Shown: positions 26,453-36,061, counted from the first letter of the stretch. The stretch is DNA of 64,000 bases from Pseudomonas sp. SLFW (GCF_009905615.1 NZ_JAAAKW010000003.1:1-64000), one strand, 5' to 3'. The notes: generated by a model not told the origin, from the sequence alone. Made by a program: numbers and translations.

Positions 26453-26962
26453 ATGAATGCAATCAACTCGACTTTGTACAACGCGTTGCTGGCATCTTTG
26501 CGTGCCTTGCCCGACGGCGAGCAACAACTGCTGGAACAGGTGGTGCGTGAGCTGTCGAATCGCGTGGCCTCGGAAGCGGAACGCCCTGAGACCGAGACCC
26601 CGGCCGAGCGCGTGGCGCTGTCTCCGTGGCAGGAGCGGCGGGCCAAGGAGCTGATGGCCAGCCAGATGGACAAGGGCCTGTCGATTGCCCGTATCGCCAG
26701 CGAATGCTCGCTGTCGCGCAGCCATTTCTCGCGGGCGTTCAAGAAAAACACCGGCCTGTCCCCCCGCGACTGGTTCCTGCAAATGCGACTGGACCGCGCC
26801 CGAGGGCTGTTGAGTGAATCGGCGTTGACCATTTCCCAGATCAGCCTCGATTGCGGGTTCGCCGATCAGTCGCACTTCACCCGCGTGTTCACCCGAGTGG
26901 TCGGGATTACGCCGTTCAACTGGCGACGGTCCAAGGCGCACGTGTTGGCGTGTGCGGGGTGA
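26453..26962 (+). CDS. Short AraC-family regulator
   Basis: This 169-residue protein is much shorter than usual AraC proteins. Residues 1-60 are a helical segment with no sugar-binding domain. The C-terminal part holds both helix-turn-helix units: LSIARIASECSLSRSHFSRA and LTISQISLDCGFADQSHFTR, ending GITPFNWRRSKA. It has a clean start behind GGAGAG. The OprD-like porin gene is convergent, 11 bases away. Confidence 0.88.
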   Translation: MNAINSTLYNALLASLRALPDGEQQLLEQVVRELSNRVASEAERPETETPAERVALSPWQERRAKELMASQMDKGLSIARIASECSLSRSHFSRAFKKNTGLSPRDWFLQMRLDRARGLLSESALTISQISLDCGFADQSHFTRVFTRVVGITPFNWRRSKAHVLACAG

Positions 26963-26973
26963 TCACTGCAGCG

Positions 26974-28293
26974 CTACAAGACATTCAACGGGTACTGAAC
27001 CACCACATACCAGCGATCAATGTCATCGCCGCCTTGCGCGTCGTTGCCGCGATGGGACACATGGGACAGGTTGAACAGCAGGTCTTTCGCCGGGCCTGAC
27101 TGGACGACGTATTTGACGTCGATGTCGCGCTCCCAATGCCGTCCGCCCTTGCCCTGGATCGGCTGGAAACGTCCCGTCTCTTCGTCGAACGGCTGGTACG
27201 CCGCGCCTTGAGGGGCGTGGGTGCCGTCGATCTGGCTGCCGCGCACATAGCGGGTCATGAATTTCAGGCCCGGCACGCCGAGCACACTGGCGTCGAGGTC
27301 GTAACGCAGTTGCCAGGACTGTTCGTGGGCGCCGTTGAAGTCGGCGTATTTGATCGAGTTCGCGAGGTAAATCGAGTCGCCGCCCACGAAGTCGAACGGC
27401 GTGTCGCCATCGATTTTCTGATAGGCGAGGGTGAGCGCCTGACCGCCCAGGCTGTACTTCGTGGACAGGCTCCAGGCGGTGTTATCGATGCCCCCGGCCC
27501 GGGCGCTGCCTTGATCCAGCGTGCGATAGACGTTGGCATCCGTCAGCAATGAGCTGTTGTCGGATGGCACGGCGAGGTAGTGCAGGTTGCCGTAATACTG
27601 CCGCCAGGTGTCAGTGAGTTGCGAGCCATAGACCGACCCGCCAAACGGTCCGTCGCCCGTGCTTTCCACGCCCGCCAGGGAGAGCGCGCGACCCCGGGTG
27701 CTGGCGCCATAGCCATCGAAATCGCCGTGGGCGGTGGAGGCGTTTTCGTTCTTGAACGCGTTGAAGTGCCCAGCGACCAGTTTCAATCCGTCGACATCCC
27801 GGCTGTCGAGAAACAGGCCGGTGGCGTATTCCGGTTGCAGGCGTTTGTCCCCGGTGTCGAGGACCGGCGTCTCGACCTCCATCTCGCCGATCATCAGCGT
27901 GGTGTTCGAGAGCCTCAGCTTCAGTGCACCGCCGGCGCTGGCGTAATCGTCTTCGGCACGGCCGTCGCTGTCCAGCGGCAGCAATCCGGTCCCGGCGTGA
28001 CCCCGGCCGCTGTCGAGCTTCAGGCCATAGAAACCGTGGGCATCGACACCAACGCCCAACATGCCTTGGGTAAACCCGGATTGCAGCTTGGCGATAAAAC
28101 CCTGGGCCCACTCCTGTCGATAACTCTGATCGGGATGCCCGGTCCGGTAGTCGTTCTGCAGGAAGAAATTGCGCGCCAGGATGTTCAGCGAGGTGCCCGC
28201 CAGGAACCCTTGATCCTCGGTCGCGGGGGCGGCCATCAAGGTCGGGGAAGTGGTGAGTAACGCCAGGGACAGCAGGGACAATCGGCTTGCCAT
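26974..28293 (-). CDS. OprD-family outer-membrane porin
   Basis: This 439-residue protein starts MASRLSLLSLALLTTSPTLM with a signal peptide cut near AAPA. OprD-family features are FLAGTSLNILARNFFLQNDY at the mature N-terminus, YRQEWAQGFIAKLQSGFTQG, GVGVDAHGFYGLKLDSG, the repeated beta-strand pattern, and a hydrophobic C-terminal strand with WYVVVQYPLNVL. OprD porins admit amino acids, sugars or aromatic acids. The divergent LysR at 28572 probably regulates it, which would fit a substrate-induced porin. The substrate is unknown. Confidence 0.93.
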   Translation of the reverse strand: MASRLSLLSLALLTTSPTLMAAPATEDQGFLAGTSLNILARNFFLQNDYRTGHPDQSYRQEWAQGFIAKLQSGFTQGMLGVGVDAHGFYGLKLDSGRGHAGTGLLPLDSDGRAEDDYASAGGALKLRLSNTTLMIGEMEVETPVLDTGDKRLQPEYATGLFLDSRDVDGLKLVAGHFNAFKNENASTAHGDFDGYGASTRGRALSLAGVESTGDGPFGGSVYGSQLTDTWRQYYGNLHYLAVPSDNSSLLTDANVYRTLDQGSARAGGIDNTAWSLSTKYSLGGQALTLAYQKIDGDTPFDFVGGDSIYLANSIKYADFNGAHEQSWQLRYDLDASVLGVPGLKFMTRYVRGSQIDGTHAPQGAAYQPFDEETGRFQPIQGKGGRHWERDIDVKYVVQSGPAKDLLFNLSHVSHRGNDAQGGDDIDRWYVVVQYPLNVL

Positions 28294-28571
28294 GAAACGG
28301 CCTTCTGAGGAGTGAACACGCAAGCCGTCAATGTGGCAGGCACGGACGCGCGGGGATTGATGCCCTGTGCGCGTTTTAGTCCGGGAGTGCTGCGTGATAA
28401 ATGAAGGCGTCAACGTCACGAAGAGCACATTCATTCAAGCCATACCGCAACCGACTGTGTATATCTGCCCGAGCCGTTTACAGTGCCTCGCGTGTTGTGC
28501 ATTGTTGACGGGCTCGAACCGTGCGCCGCCCAGCGCGGGCCTTTCCCTCATGCTTACACCGGAACCGATCC

Positions 28572-29492
28572 ATGAATCGCAACGACCTGCGCCGCGTCGA
28601 CATGAACCTGTTAGTGATCTTCGAAGCGTTGATGTTCGAACGTAACCTGACGCGCGTCGCTGAGAAGCTGTTCATGGGCCAGCCCGCGATCAGTGCCGCG
28701 CTGGCCCGTTTGCGCGATTTGTTCGACGACCCGTTGCTGCTGCGCAACGGCCGGGCGATGGAGCCGACGGCCCGTGCGCTGGATATTCTCAAGGAGCTGC
28801 AACCGGCGCTCGACACCATTTCCGGCGCCGTGAGTCGCGCCAAGGAATTCGAACCGGCGACCAGTTGCGACGTGTTCCGGATCGGGCTCTCCGACGATGC
28901 CGAGTTTGGATTGTTTCCGCCGCTGCTGACGCGCCTGCGGGAAGAGGCGCCGGGGATCATCGTCGTGGTGCGCCGGGCCAATTACCTGCTGATGCCGTCG
29001 CTGCTGGCGTCCGGGGAAATTTCGGTGGGCATCAGTTACACCACCGAACTGCCGGCCAACGCCAAGCGCAAGAAACTGCGTGACATCGGCTGCAAAGTGC
29101 TGCGGGGCGACAAGCGTCCCGGCACGTTGACGCTGGACGATTACTGCGAGCGGCCGCACACCATGGTGTCGTTCTCGGGGGATCTGAGCGGCAACATCGA
29201 CCTGGACCTGGCCAAGGTCGGGCGGGCGAGAAGGGTGGTGGTGGCGGTGCCTCAGTTCAGTGGTTTGCGCGCCTTGCTGGCCGGGACCGAGCTGATCGCG
29301 ACCGTCCCGGATTACGCGGCCTGCGCGCTGGTGGAAGGCTGCGCCCTGCGGGCCGAAGACCCACCGTTTCCCATCGAGCCGGCCGAGTTGTCGATGGTCT
29401 GGAGCGGCGTCCACGACAACGACCCTGCCGAACGCTGGCTGCGGGGGCGGATCACCGAGTTCATGTCACAGGAAACGCGGCCGATGCCGTGA
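28572..29492 (+). CDS. LysR-family transcriptional regulator (NodD/LeuO-like)
   Basis: The 306-residue protein starts MNRNDLRRVDMNLLVIFEAL. The HTH spans ERNLTRVAEKLFMGQPAISA and LARLRDLFDDPLLLRNGRAM, typical of the LeuO/NodD branch. The effector domain follows (FRIGLSDDAEFGLFPPLLTR). It is divergent from the OprD porin and lies only 49 bases from the end of hrcU, so it forms the right edge of the block inserted into the hrp cluster. Confidence 0.9.
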   Translation: MNRNDLRRVDMNLLVIFEALMFERNLTRVAEKLFMGQPAISAALARLRDLFDDPLLLRNGRAMEPTARALDILKELQPALDTISGAVSRAKEFEPATSCDVFRIGLSDDAEFGLFPPLLTRLREEAPGIIVVVRRANYLLMPSLLASGEISVGISYTTELPANAKRKKLRDIGCKVLRGDKRPGTLTLDDYCERPHTMVSFSGDLSGNIDLDLAKVGRARRVVVAVPQFSGLRALLAGTELIATVPDYAACALVEGCALRAEDPPFPIEPAELSMVWSGVHDNDPAERWLRGRITEFMSQETRPMP

Positions 29493-29541
29493 GGCGTGGC
29501 ATTGAATGGCGCAGTTCAAGCTTTTGATGCTGGCCGAAGGA

Positions 29542-30618
29542 TCACTCCTCCTCAATCCGAATCACCTCGTCCGTCACTTCCTCCAGCTGCCGCACGACCT
29601 GATAAATGTGCGCCACGGCCAGCAGGGTCGGGCGGGGGATGTGTTTGCCGGGTTTGACCTTGTACAGCGTGCGCGCCAGCCAGATGCTTTGCACCACCGG
29701 AATCCCAGCTTTCTTCGCTCGGGCGATGAGGGCCAGGGCGTCGTCGTCTTCGCCTTTGCAATGAATCAGCGGTAACGGCGTTTTTCCCGGCCGGTAATAC
29801 AGCGCGACGGCGTAGTGGGTCGGGTTGACCACGAGCATGTCGGCATCTTCCACGGGTTTCGGTGGCGCGGTCGGGGCCTGATTCAGCAGTTCGTGGGCCA
29901 GTTGCCGACGATGGCCTTTGACGTGGGGATCGCCCTCGGACTGTTTGTATTCCTTCTTGATGTCCTCATGGCTCATGCGCAGCTTTTTCGCGTGGAAATA
30001 CTTCTGCAACGCGAAGTCCACGACGCCGATCACCACCAGCAGTCCCAGGGTTGCCCGCAGGATGTGGCGGAACAGCTGCAACAGCGAATGCCAGTAGGTC
30101 GTCAGGTCAGTGTTGGACAGCAAAATCAACGCCCCCAGCGACGGCTTGACCACCGCATACAACGTCGCGGCAATCGCCACCGCCTTGAGAATGCTGAGCA
30201 GCAGCGTCGTCAGGCTCTGGGCCGAGAACATCTGCTTGGCGTGGGCAAACGGGTTGAGCTTGTTGAGGTCGATCTTCAAGGCTTTGGGCGCGAACAGAAA
30301 GCCGATCTGCATCCAGCTCCCCACCAGCCGCATCAGCACCGCGATGCCGACGCTGCTGAGGATGAATCCGACCAGCACCGAGGCGCCTTCGCTGGCCACT
30401 TGTTCGAGGGTGTGCAGGTAGGGTTTTCCGATCCCCTGAAACGACAGCGACAGCAAATGCAGCAGCCGCGCCACGCTTTCATCGGCCAACCCCAACGTGA
30501 CCTCGCTGACCACCAGCAGCACCAGCAGTTTGCTCAGGTCCTGACTCTGCCCGACCTGGCCTTTCTCCCGAGCGTCGCGCAGCTGTTTGGGCGTGGCTTT
30601 TTCTGTTTTTTCGCTCAT
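29542..30618 (-). CDS. hrcU: HrcU, T3SS export-apparatus switch protein
   Basis: The 358-residue protein starts with SEKTEKATPKQLRDAREKGQ, standard for FlhB/YscU/HrcU. Four membrane segments lie within residues 30-205, and the autocleavage motif NPTH lies at residues 265-268 (MLVVNPTHYAVALYY). It switches substrate specificity of the export gate after self-cleavage between Asn and Pro. It is the last gene of the hrpJ operon, 28 bases behind hrcT. Length and motif are intact. Confidence 0.98.
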   Translation of the reverse strand: MSEKTEKATPKQLRDAREKGQVGQSQDLSKLLVLLVVSEVTLGLADESVARLLHLLSLSFQGIGKPYLHTLEQVASEGASVLVGFILSSVGIAVLMRLVGSWMQIGFLFAPKALKIDLNKLNPFAHAKQMFSAQSLTTLLLSILKAVAIAATLYAVVKPSLGALILLSNTDLTTYWHSLLQLFRHILRATLGLLVVIGVVDFALQKYFHAKKLRMSHEDIKKEYKQSEGDPHVKGHRRQLAHELLNQAPTAPPKPVEDADMLVVNPTHYAVALYYRPGKTPLPLIHCKGEDDDALALIARAKKAGIPVVQSIWLARTLYKVKPGKHIPRPTLLAVAHIYQVVRQLEEVTDEVIRIEEE

Positions 30619-30646
30619 CGACTGCCCCTGTTTATCGGCTGCGCGC

Positions 30647-31441
30647 TCACGGCACCGGCACCAATTGCGTCAGCAAATGCTTGAGATCGGCCAGTTGCAG
30701 AATCTGCCCGTTGCCCAGTTCCAACAGGGTCGGCAGGTAGATCAGCAGAAACGCGATCCCGGCCATGCTCTTCGCCGGCATGGCCAGAATCGACACGTTC
30801 AGCTGCTGCGCGTACAGGCCGATGATCGCCAGCGCCGCTTCGATCAGCAGCAACAGGCCAATGAACGGCGCGGCGTAGAGCATCATGTGTTGCAGCGTCT
30901 GGTTGAGCTGTTCGAGAAACACGTCCAGGCCTTCGACCGTCATGCCCGGCAGCCACGCCGTGGGCGGCCAGACCTGGTAGCTGTCCCAGATCACCTGGGT
31001 GATCAGCGACAAACCGCCCGACAGGATCACCAGCATGATCAGGGTTTCCTGAAACAGCTCGCCCAAGGGGGTTGCGTCAGGCCCGAGGGCGGGGTTCAAC
31101 TGCCCGCCACTCAAAGCGCCGCGTTGGCTGTCAAGCAGTGCGCCAACCGAGGCGAACATCCAGAAGGGCGCGTACAGCAGCAGGCCGAGCAGGGTGCCCA
31201 GCACCGCTTCCTTGAGCAGCAGCGCGCCGATGGAAAACCAGTCGTTTTCAAAGGAAGACAGCGCGCGGCTGATGGCGGGCGCCGGGACCATCGACACCAC
31301 CAGCACCACGGCGTAGCGCAAGGGGCCCTTGAGGTATTTGAAGCAGAACGCCGGGACCAGAATCATGCACGGCAACAGGCGCGCCGCTGCCAGGCCCATG
31401 CCCAGCATCAATTCAAACAGCCCCTGTGCGTCGAAGGGCAT
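30647..31441 (-). CDS. hrcT: HrcT, T3SS export-apparatus membrane protein
   Basis: The 264-residue hydrophobic protein of the FliR/YscT/HrcT family starts MPFDAQGLFELMLGMGL. It has about six membrane segments, and GGQLNPALGPDATPLGELFQ after the third is a typical loop. It builds the export gate with HrcR and HrcS. The start codon directly follows the hrcS stop (TAG then ATG), so translation is coupled. Confidence 0.97.
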   Translation of the reverse strand: MPFDAQGLFELMLGMGLAAARLLPCMILVPAFCFKYLKGPLRYAVVLVVSMVPAPAISRALSSFENDWFSIGALLLKEAVLGTLLGLLLYAPFWMFASVGALLDSQRGALSGGQLNPALGPDATPLGELFQETLIMLVILSGGLSLITQVIWDSYQVWPPTAWLPGMTVEGLDVFLEQLNQTLQHMMLYAAPFIGLLLLIEAALAIIGLYAQQLNVSILAMPAKSMAGIAFLLIYLPTLLELGNGQILQLADLKHLLTQLVPVP

Positions 31442-31708
31442 CTAGTGCATGCCCCCGGAACGGGCGATCAGGTCGAATGACATATTGATGAACTGAATCA
31501 GTTCGACACCGATCCAGCGCCCGGTCATGGCCAGGGTCAGGCCGACCGCCGCCAGTTTGATGCCGAAGGGCAGGGTCTGGTCCTGAATCTGCATCAAAGC
31601 CTGAACCAGTGACGTCATCACCCCCACCAGTACAGCCACGCCCAGCGGCGGCGCGGTGAGGATCACCACCAGAAACATGCCCTGCTTGAACAACGCCAAC
31701 GCTTCCAT
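31442..31708 (-). CDS. hrcS: HrcS, T3SS export-gate small membrane protein
   Basis: The 88-residue protein of the FliQ/YscS family starts MEALALFKQGMFLVVILTAP behind GAGGCGG. It has two membrane helices, with VQALMQIQDQTLPFGIKL between them. A GTG at 31720 overlapping the hrcR stop would add four residues, but the ATG fits known HrcS starts. Confidence 0.96.
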   Translation of the reverse strand: MEALALFKQGMFLVVILTAPPLGVAVLVGVMTSLVQALMQIQDQTLPFGIKLAAVGLTLAMTGRWIGVELIQFINMSFDLIARSGGMH

Positions 31709-31716
31709 GGGCCGCC

Positions 31717-32370
31717 TCACATGTACGAATAAAAGAGACTGTCGAGCAGGCGTGTCCAGCCTTGCACCAGCACGAACAGCAACAGTTTCAGCGGCAGGGA
31801 AATGGTCATCGGCGAGACCATCTGCATGCCCAGCGCGAGCAGCAGGTTGGAGACGATCAGGTCGATGACGATGAACGGGATGTAGATCAGAAAGCCGATC
31901 TGAAACCCGGCCTGCAATTCCGACAGCACGAACGCCGGAACGGCCAGCAGCAGGTCGCTCTTGGTCGCCTGATCAGCCATTTCCCTGGGCCACATGCGTT
32001 GGGTGTTGTCCAGCAGGTGGGCGCTGACGTCGGGGTCGGTGTTACGGGTCATGAAGCGTTGCAGCGGCTCGATCACCGTGCTGGCGCTGGCCTGGAGTTT
32101 GTCGGTGCTGCCCATTTCCAGCGGGTGTTCGTGAATCCGCTGCTGAATCTCGTGGGCCACCGGGGCCATGACGAACATGGTCGCCGCCAAGGCGATGCCG
32201 TACATGGCCATGTTCGGTGGCACCTGCTGCACGCCGATGGCGTTGCGGGTGATCAGCAAGGTCATGGCGATTTTCAGAAAGGCCGTGCAGACGATCAGCA
32301 GAAACGGAATCAGCGACAGGGCGCCGAGAAACAGCGCCAGCATGACCGGGTTCATCCCGTCCATGATCAT
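31717..32370 (-). CDS. hrcR: HrcR, T3SS export-gate membrane protein
   Basis: The 217-residue protein of the FliP/YscR family has [40 protein letters not shown] and [20 protein letters not shown], all family signatures. Four membrane segments are present. The ATG at 32370 overlaps the hrcQb stop as ATGA; the longer frame upstream lies in hrcQb. Confidence 0.97.
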   Translation of the reverse strand: MIMDGMNPVMLALFLGALSLIPFLLIVCTAFLKIAMTLLITRNAIGVQQVPPNMAMYGIALAATMFVMAPVAHEIQQRIHEHPLEMGSTDKLQASASTVIEPLQRFMTRNTDPDVSAHLLDNTQRMWPREMADQATKSDLLLAVPAFVLSELQAGFQIGFLIYIPFIVIDLIVSNLLLALGMQMVSPMTISLPLKLLLFVLVQGWTRLLDSLFYSYM

Positions 32371-32804
32371 GCGGGCGACGCCATGCGGGTGATGTGCAGG
32401 CCGAGGCGGCCGTCGACGTCCACCAGTTCGCCTTCGGCCACCACGCGGTCGCCGTGGCACAACGTCGCGTAGCCGGGGGCGATGCCGCTGACTTCCAGCA
32501 CCGTGCCCGCCGCGATCCGGCGCAGGTCGCCGAGTGTCAGGTCGAGGTGGCCGCAGCGCAGGGTCAAGGCCATGGGCAGGTGATCGAGCGGGTCAAGTGT
32601 GTGTTGCGGCTGGGACTCGGCAGTCGGGGTGTCGAGGGTGTCTTCGAACGGGGCGTCGGCGGGGTGTGCCCAATCCGTTTCAGCGGGGTCTTCTTGGAGG
32701 GGTTGCCCGTGGTCTTCGTAGCCGTCGTCAGCCACGGGGGAAACGTCCTGATCCTCGTCGGTCAGGGTGTCCAGCTCTTCGTCGTAGAGCGCTTCATTGG
32801 CCAT
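32367..32804 (-). CDS. hrcQb: HrcQb, C-ring protein, C-terminal half
   Basis: The 145-residue protein has an acidic N-terminal part ([20 protein letters not shown]) and a C-terminal SpoA/FliN domain ([40 protein letters not shown]). In P. syringae, HrcQ is split into HrcQa and HrcQb, which together form the cytoplasmic ring. The start at [10 protein letters not shown] overlaps the end of hrcQa by 11 bases. The split-gene arrangement is conserved here. Confidence 0.95.
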   Translation of the reverse strand: MANEALYDEELDTLTDEDQDVSPVADDGYEDHGQPLQEDPAETDWAHPADAPFEDTLDTPTAESQPQHTLDPLDHLPMALTLRCGHLDLTLGDLRRIAAGTVLEVSGIAPGYATLCHGDRVVAEGELVDVDGRLGLHITRMASPA

Positions 32805-33516
32805 GTTCCAGGGTTTCCTCGTGGCTGAGCCGTACATACAGCTGGCGTTCGTCGCTGTCGGTGTGCACTGCCCATTGCCGTCCGCCGAGGTTCAGGCGGC
32901 CTTGGCCGTCGCTGTCGAAATGGCTCAGCGTGGGCAGCAGCACGTCACCGGGTTGCAGTGACGTGAGCTGCGCCAGGCTCAGCGACAGTTCGCCCAGTTC
33001 CAGCGGCTGTCGGACGGGCCATTGCTCGTCGAGCGCTTGCCGGTGCCGGTGCCAGTCAGCGCCTTGCAGCAGGCGGAGCAGGACGTCGGCAGTGGCGCGG
33101 ATCACCCCGTGCAGGCATTGATCGCCCAATTGCAGCTGAATCCGACAGGTCACGGCGGCGGTTGGCAGTGCAGTGTCAGTGCTGAGTGGCACAAGGGGCG
33201 AAAGCAGTTCCGCGATGACCGGACTGAATCGCTGATTGAGCACCTGCCAGTACCACGGCTGAGGTTCGCCGGAGAGGGTGACGGGCAGCTCGCCGAGCAG
33301 GCTGAGCAGGGCGTCGGCGTCGCTCAGGCCCAGGATGCCAAGGGCGCTGTCGAACCAGGTCAGTGAGTGAGGCTCGGTGATTTCGGCGGTCATCGGGCGC
33401 AGGGTCAGTTTGCCCGGCAGGCCTTGCGCGCTAAAGGCCAGCGTGGCCCCGGCGCCCAGTTGGCGACTGAAGTGCGCGGCGTGAGGATCGATCTGGCGGA
33501 AAGTCAGGGCGTTCAT
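32794..33516 (-). CDS. hrcQa: HrcQa, C-ring protein, N-terminal half
   Basis: The 240-residue protein starts MNALTFRQIDPHAAHFSRQL. It is the N-terminal partner of HrcQb, related to YscQ. The middle (LTWFDSALGILGLSDADALL, LPVTLSGEPQPWYWQVLNQR) and the C-terminal SpoA-like part (LGELSLSLAQLTSLQPGDVL) are diagnostic. It overlaps hrpP by 4 bases. Confidence 0.93.
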   Translation of the reverse strand: MNALTFRQIDPHAAHFSRQLGAGATLAFSAQGLPGKLTLRPMTAEITEPHSLTWFDSALGILGLSDADALLSLLGELPVTLSGEPQPWYWQVLNQRFSPVIAELLSPLVPLSTDTALPTAAVTCRIQLQLGDQCLHGVIRATADVLLRLLQGADWHRHRQALDEQWPVRQPLELGELSLSLAQLTSLQPGDVLLPTLSHFDSDGQGRLNLGGRQWAVHTDSDERQLYVRLSHEETLEHGQ

Positions 33517-34061
33517 GCAGGCAGTTCCTCGTGAAAAGACAGGTCGACGTCATGACCCAGTGCGTCGGCCAGTGCAGTTTCACAGGCCCGTTGGTGGCGC
33601 TGGACGCGCTTGAGCACGCCTTTTCGGGCAAAGCCCAGTTCGACGTTCCATTGGTTGTCGCGTTTGTTGGCGTTGACCTTTACCTTGCCCAGCGTCGGCA
33701 TCAGCAGGGTCACGCTGAACGGGCCGTCGGGTTGGGCGGGCAGGCGCTCGGCGAGTGCGTGGATCAATTGGGTCGGCACGCCTTCGCTCGGAGGCAACAG
33801 GCTGAAACCGCTGCCACCGAAGCCTGAATGATCGGGCTCTTCGCTCACGGGCGGGACCAGCAGTTGCGAGAAAAACAGGCCGTCGGCGTTTAGCGCGTCG
33901 TTGGGGGTGGACTGAGGCCATGCCGTGGTGGGGCGACTGACATCGGATCGGCGGGCGCCACTCAGCGTGAGGCGGTCGGCCAGCGTGGACGGTTCAGGTG
34001 ACGCCGGACGCTGCGCAGGGTGTGCAGCTGGGCGAGGGGGCGATTTGATCGGTGGGTTCAT
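33513..34061 (-). CDS. hrpP: HrpP, T3SS needle/pilus length and substrate-switch protein
   Basis: The 182-residue protein from ATG 34061 (a TTG at 34070 would add three residues) has a Pro-rich N-terminus (PPRPAAHPAQRPASPEPS). The C-terminal globular part, GPFSVTLLMPTLGKVKVNAN to ALADALGHDVDLSFHEEL, resembles the T3S4 domain of YscP/HrpP. It interacts with HrcU to switch substrates. It sits between hrpO and hrcQa, as in P. syringae. Confidence 0.88.
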   Translation of the reverse strand: MNPPIKSPPRPAAHPAQRPASPEPSTLADRLTLSGARRSDVSRPTTAWPQSTPNDALNADGLFFSQLLVPPVSEEPDHSGFGGSGFSLLPPSEGVPTQLIHALAERLPAQPDGPFSVTLLMPTLGKVKVNANKRDNQWNVELGFARKGVLKRVQRHQRACETALADALGHDVDLSFHEELPA

Positions 34062-34085
34062 CGGGCTCAACCTTATCGTTGAAAA

Positions 34086-34532
34086 TCAGCTCTGTTCGTT
34101 GACGGCTTCGGCGAGGCAGGCCAGTTTCTCCACGGCGCGTTGGGCGGCCTTCGCGGCGGTCATGGCCTCGGTGATCCGTTGGCGCTGGTCATCGATGCCC
34201 AGCTTTTGCCGCTCCACGTCTTGCCGGATATAGGCCAGGCGGTCGAGCATGCGGTGTTCCTTTTCGTGCCAGCGGTCGAGGTCATTCAAGGGCATGGTCT
34301 TGTTCAGGTTGACCTCGCTCAACACCTGACGCCGCTCCCGCTGATTGACCCGCTCCTGGCTCAACACCTCGCGGGTCTCCTGCAACTGCACCTGCATCGC
34401 CTCCAACGCCTGCTGCGCCAGACGCTGCGCCCGCTCGGCACTCGCCTGACGGTGCTGACGCAACGGCGTCAGCACACCGATCACCTGTTCCATCGCCAGG
34501 CGTTGCGGATCGGTTTCGAGTTCTTCTTCCAT
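34086..34532 (-). CDS. hrpO: HrpO, T3SS ATPase-associated stalk protein (YscO/FliJ-like)
   Basis: The 148-residue protein starts MEEELETDPQRLAMEQVIGV behind GGAGG. It is almost entirely a coiled coil (AERAQRLAQQALEAMQVQLQ, ERRQVLSEVNLNK, DRLAYIRQDVERQKLGIDDQ). FliJ/YscO proteins insert into the ATPase ring like the F1 gamma subunit. The gene follows hrcN, but a 179-base gap containing a REPIN separates the two. Confidence 0.9.
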   Translation of the reverse strand: MEEELETDPQRLAMEQVIGVLTPLRQHRQASAERAQRLAQQALEAMQVQLQETREVLSQERVNQRERRQVLSEVNLNKTMPLNDLDRWHEKEHRMLDRLAYIRQDVERQKLGIDDQRQRITEAMTAAKAAQRAVEKLACLAEAVNEQS

Positions 34533-34584
34533 TGGTAATCCTCCAGCACTCAAACCCGGGCCGACGGTTTGAAACACGGTCCCC

Positions 34585-34676
34585 CTGTGGGAGCGAATTT
34601 ATTCGCGAAGGGCTCGGACAGGCACTCCATCTGCGTCGCCTGTCCTTCTTTTCGCGAATAAATTCGCTCCCACAGG
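34585..34676. repeat. REPIN inside the hrp operon, between hrcN and hrpO
   Basis: CTGTGGGAGCGAATTTATTC at the left and its reverse complement at the right enclose GGCTCGGACAGGCACTCC. It is closely similar to the REPIN at 4128-4219. The transcript of the hrpJ operon would fold here into a long hairpin, which may affect message stability or processing. Confidence 0.87.
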
Positions 34677-34711
34677 TGTCGTGTGCAGTCAGTTGCAACG
34701 GCACGTTCACC

Positions 34712-36061
34712 TCAGTCGGGCAACTGCGACGTCAGCTGCATTAACGCTTCAAGCGTCTCCTGCAACGGCACCGGCTCGCGCAAATCCTGGCGCAGGAAGG
34801 CGTTGATCGGTTCGTTAAGCTGCACCGCGCAATCGGTCACGGGGTCGCCGCCAGGCTGGTATTCGCCGAGGCGCAGAAGCATTTCCACTTGTTTGTACGC
34901 CGCCATGAGCCGCCGCAGCCGGTTGTTCGCCTGCTGGTGTTCGCGGCCAGTCACGTTGCTGAGAATCCGGCTGATGCTGGCTTGCACGTCAATCGCGGGG
35001 TAGTGGCCGCGTTCGGCGAGTTTGCGCGACAGCACGATGTGACCGTCCAACAGCGACCGCACTTCGTCGGCCACAGGATCGTTCATCGAATCCTGCTCGA
35101 TCAGCACGGTGTACAGCGCGGTGATGGACCCCTTTTCGCTCATCCCGGCCCGTTCCACCAGACGCGGCAACAGTGTGTACACCGACGGCGGCAAGCCACC
35201 CCGGCCCAACGGTTCGCCCGCCGCGATGCCGATTTCCCGTTGGGCCCGGGCGAAACGCGTCAGAGAGTCCAACAGCAACAGCACCTTCATGCCGCGCTCG
35301 CGGTAGGCCTCGGCGATGGCGGTCGCGGTGAACGCCGCACGGGCCCGCTCCATGCTGGACCGGTCGGACGTGGCGCAGACCAGCACCGAGCGGCTGCGCA
35401 ACGTGGCGTCCAGTTCGTGATCCAGAAATTCGCGCAACTCCCGACCCCGCTCACCGATCAGGCCGAAGACGATCACGTCGCAGTCCATGTTCCTCGCCAG
35501 TTCGGCCATCAGCGTCGTCTTGCCGCACCCGGCCCCGGCGAACAGCCCGACGCGCTGTCCTTCGCCCAGCAGAATTGCGCTGTCGATCGCCCGTACGCCG
35601 GTGGGCAACGCGTTGGTGATCCGTGGGCGCTGGGTGGGTGGCAGGGCGTCGGCGATCACTGGAAGCGTCACCCGACGATCACCGGGACCGGCAAATGCCC
35701 CCAGGGAATCTTCCAGCAACGGCCGACCGAACCCGTCCAAAACGCTGCCGAGCAGGCTGTCATCGACGCCGATACGGTGGGCCATGCCGAGGGGGCGAAT
35801 GTGCGCGCCGACCTGAATCCCGTCCGGCGTGCCCAAAGCGCTGAGCAACGTGCAGTCGCGGGTGAAACCGACGATTTCCGCCAGCATGGTGCTGCCGTCG
35901 GCCTTGCTGACTTCGCACAGGTCCCCGACCTTCGCCGCCGGAATCTGGCACTCCAGCAAAATCCCGCTCACCGCACTCACGCGGCCGCTGACCCGCACGG
36001 CGGAAAACCCGCTCAGACGTCGGGCGTGGCCGGTTTTCCAGTGATCAAGGGCGGCGTTCAC
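34712..36061 (-). CDS. hrcN: HrcN, T3SS ATPase
   Basis: This 449-residue protein of the FliI/YscN family has Walker A GAGCGKTT (residues 176-183), IGERGRELREFL after it, Walker B VLLLLDSLTRFA, and GEPLGRGGLPPSVYTLLPRL near the hexamer interface. It unfolds and delivers substrates to the export gate. The start MNAALDHWKTGHARRLSGF overlaps the hrpQ stop by 4 bases. All catalytic motifs are intact. Confidence 0.98.
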   Translation of the reverse strand: MNAALDHWKTGHARRLSGFSAVRVSGRVSAVSGILLECQIPAAKVGDLCEVSKADGSTMLAEIVGFTRDCTLLSALGTPDGIQVGAHIRPLGMAHRIGVDDSLLGSVLDGFGRPLLEDSLGAFAGPGDRRVTLPVIADALPPTQRPRITNALPTGVRAIDSAILLGEGQRVGLFAGAGCGKTTLMAELARNMDCDVIVFGLIGERGRELREFLDHELDATLRSRSVLVCATSDRSSMERARAAFTATAIAEAYRERGMKVLLLLDSLTRFARAQREIGIAAGEPLGRGGLPPSVYTLLPRLVERAGMSEKGSITALYTVLIEQDSMNDPVADEVRSLLDGHIVLSRKLAERGHYPAIDVQASISRILSNVTGREHQQANNRLRRLMAAYKQVEMLLRLGEYQPGGDPVTDCAVQLNEPINAFLRQDLREPVPLQETLEALMQLTSQLPD

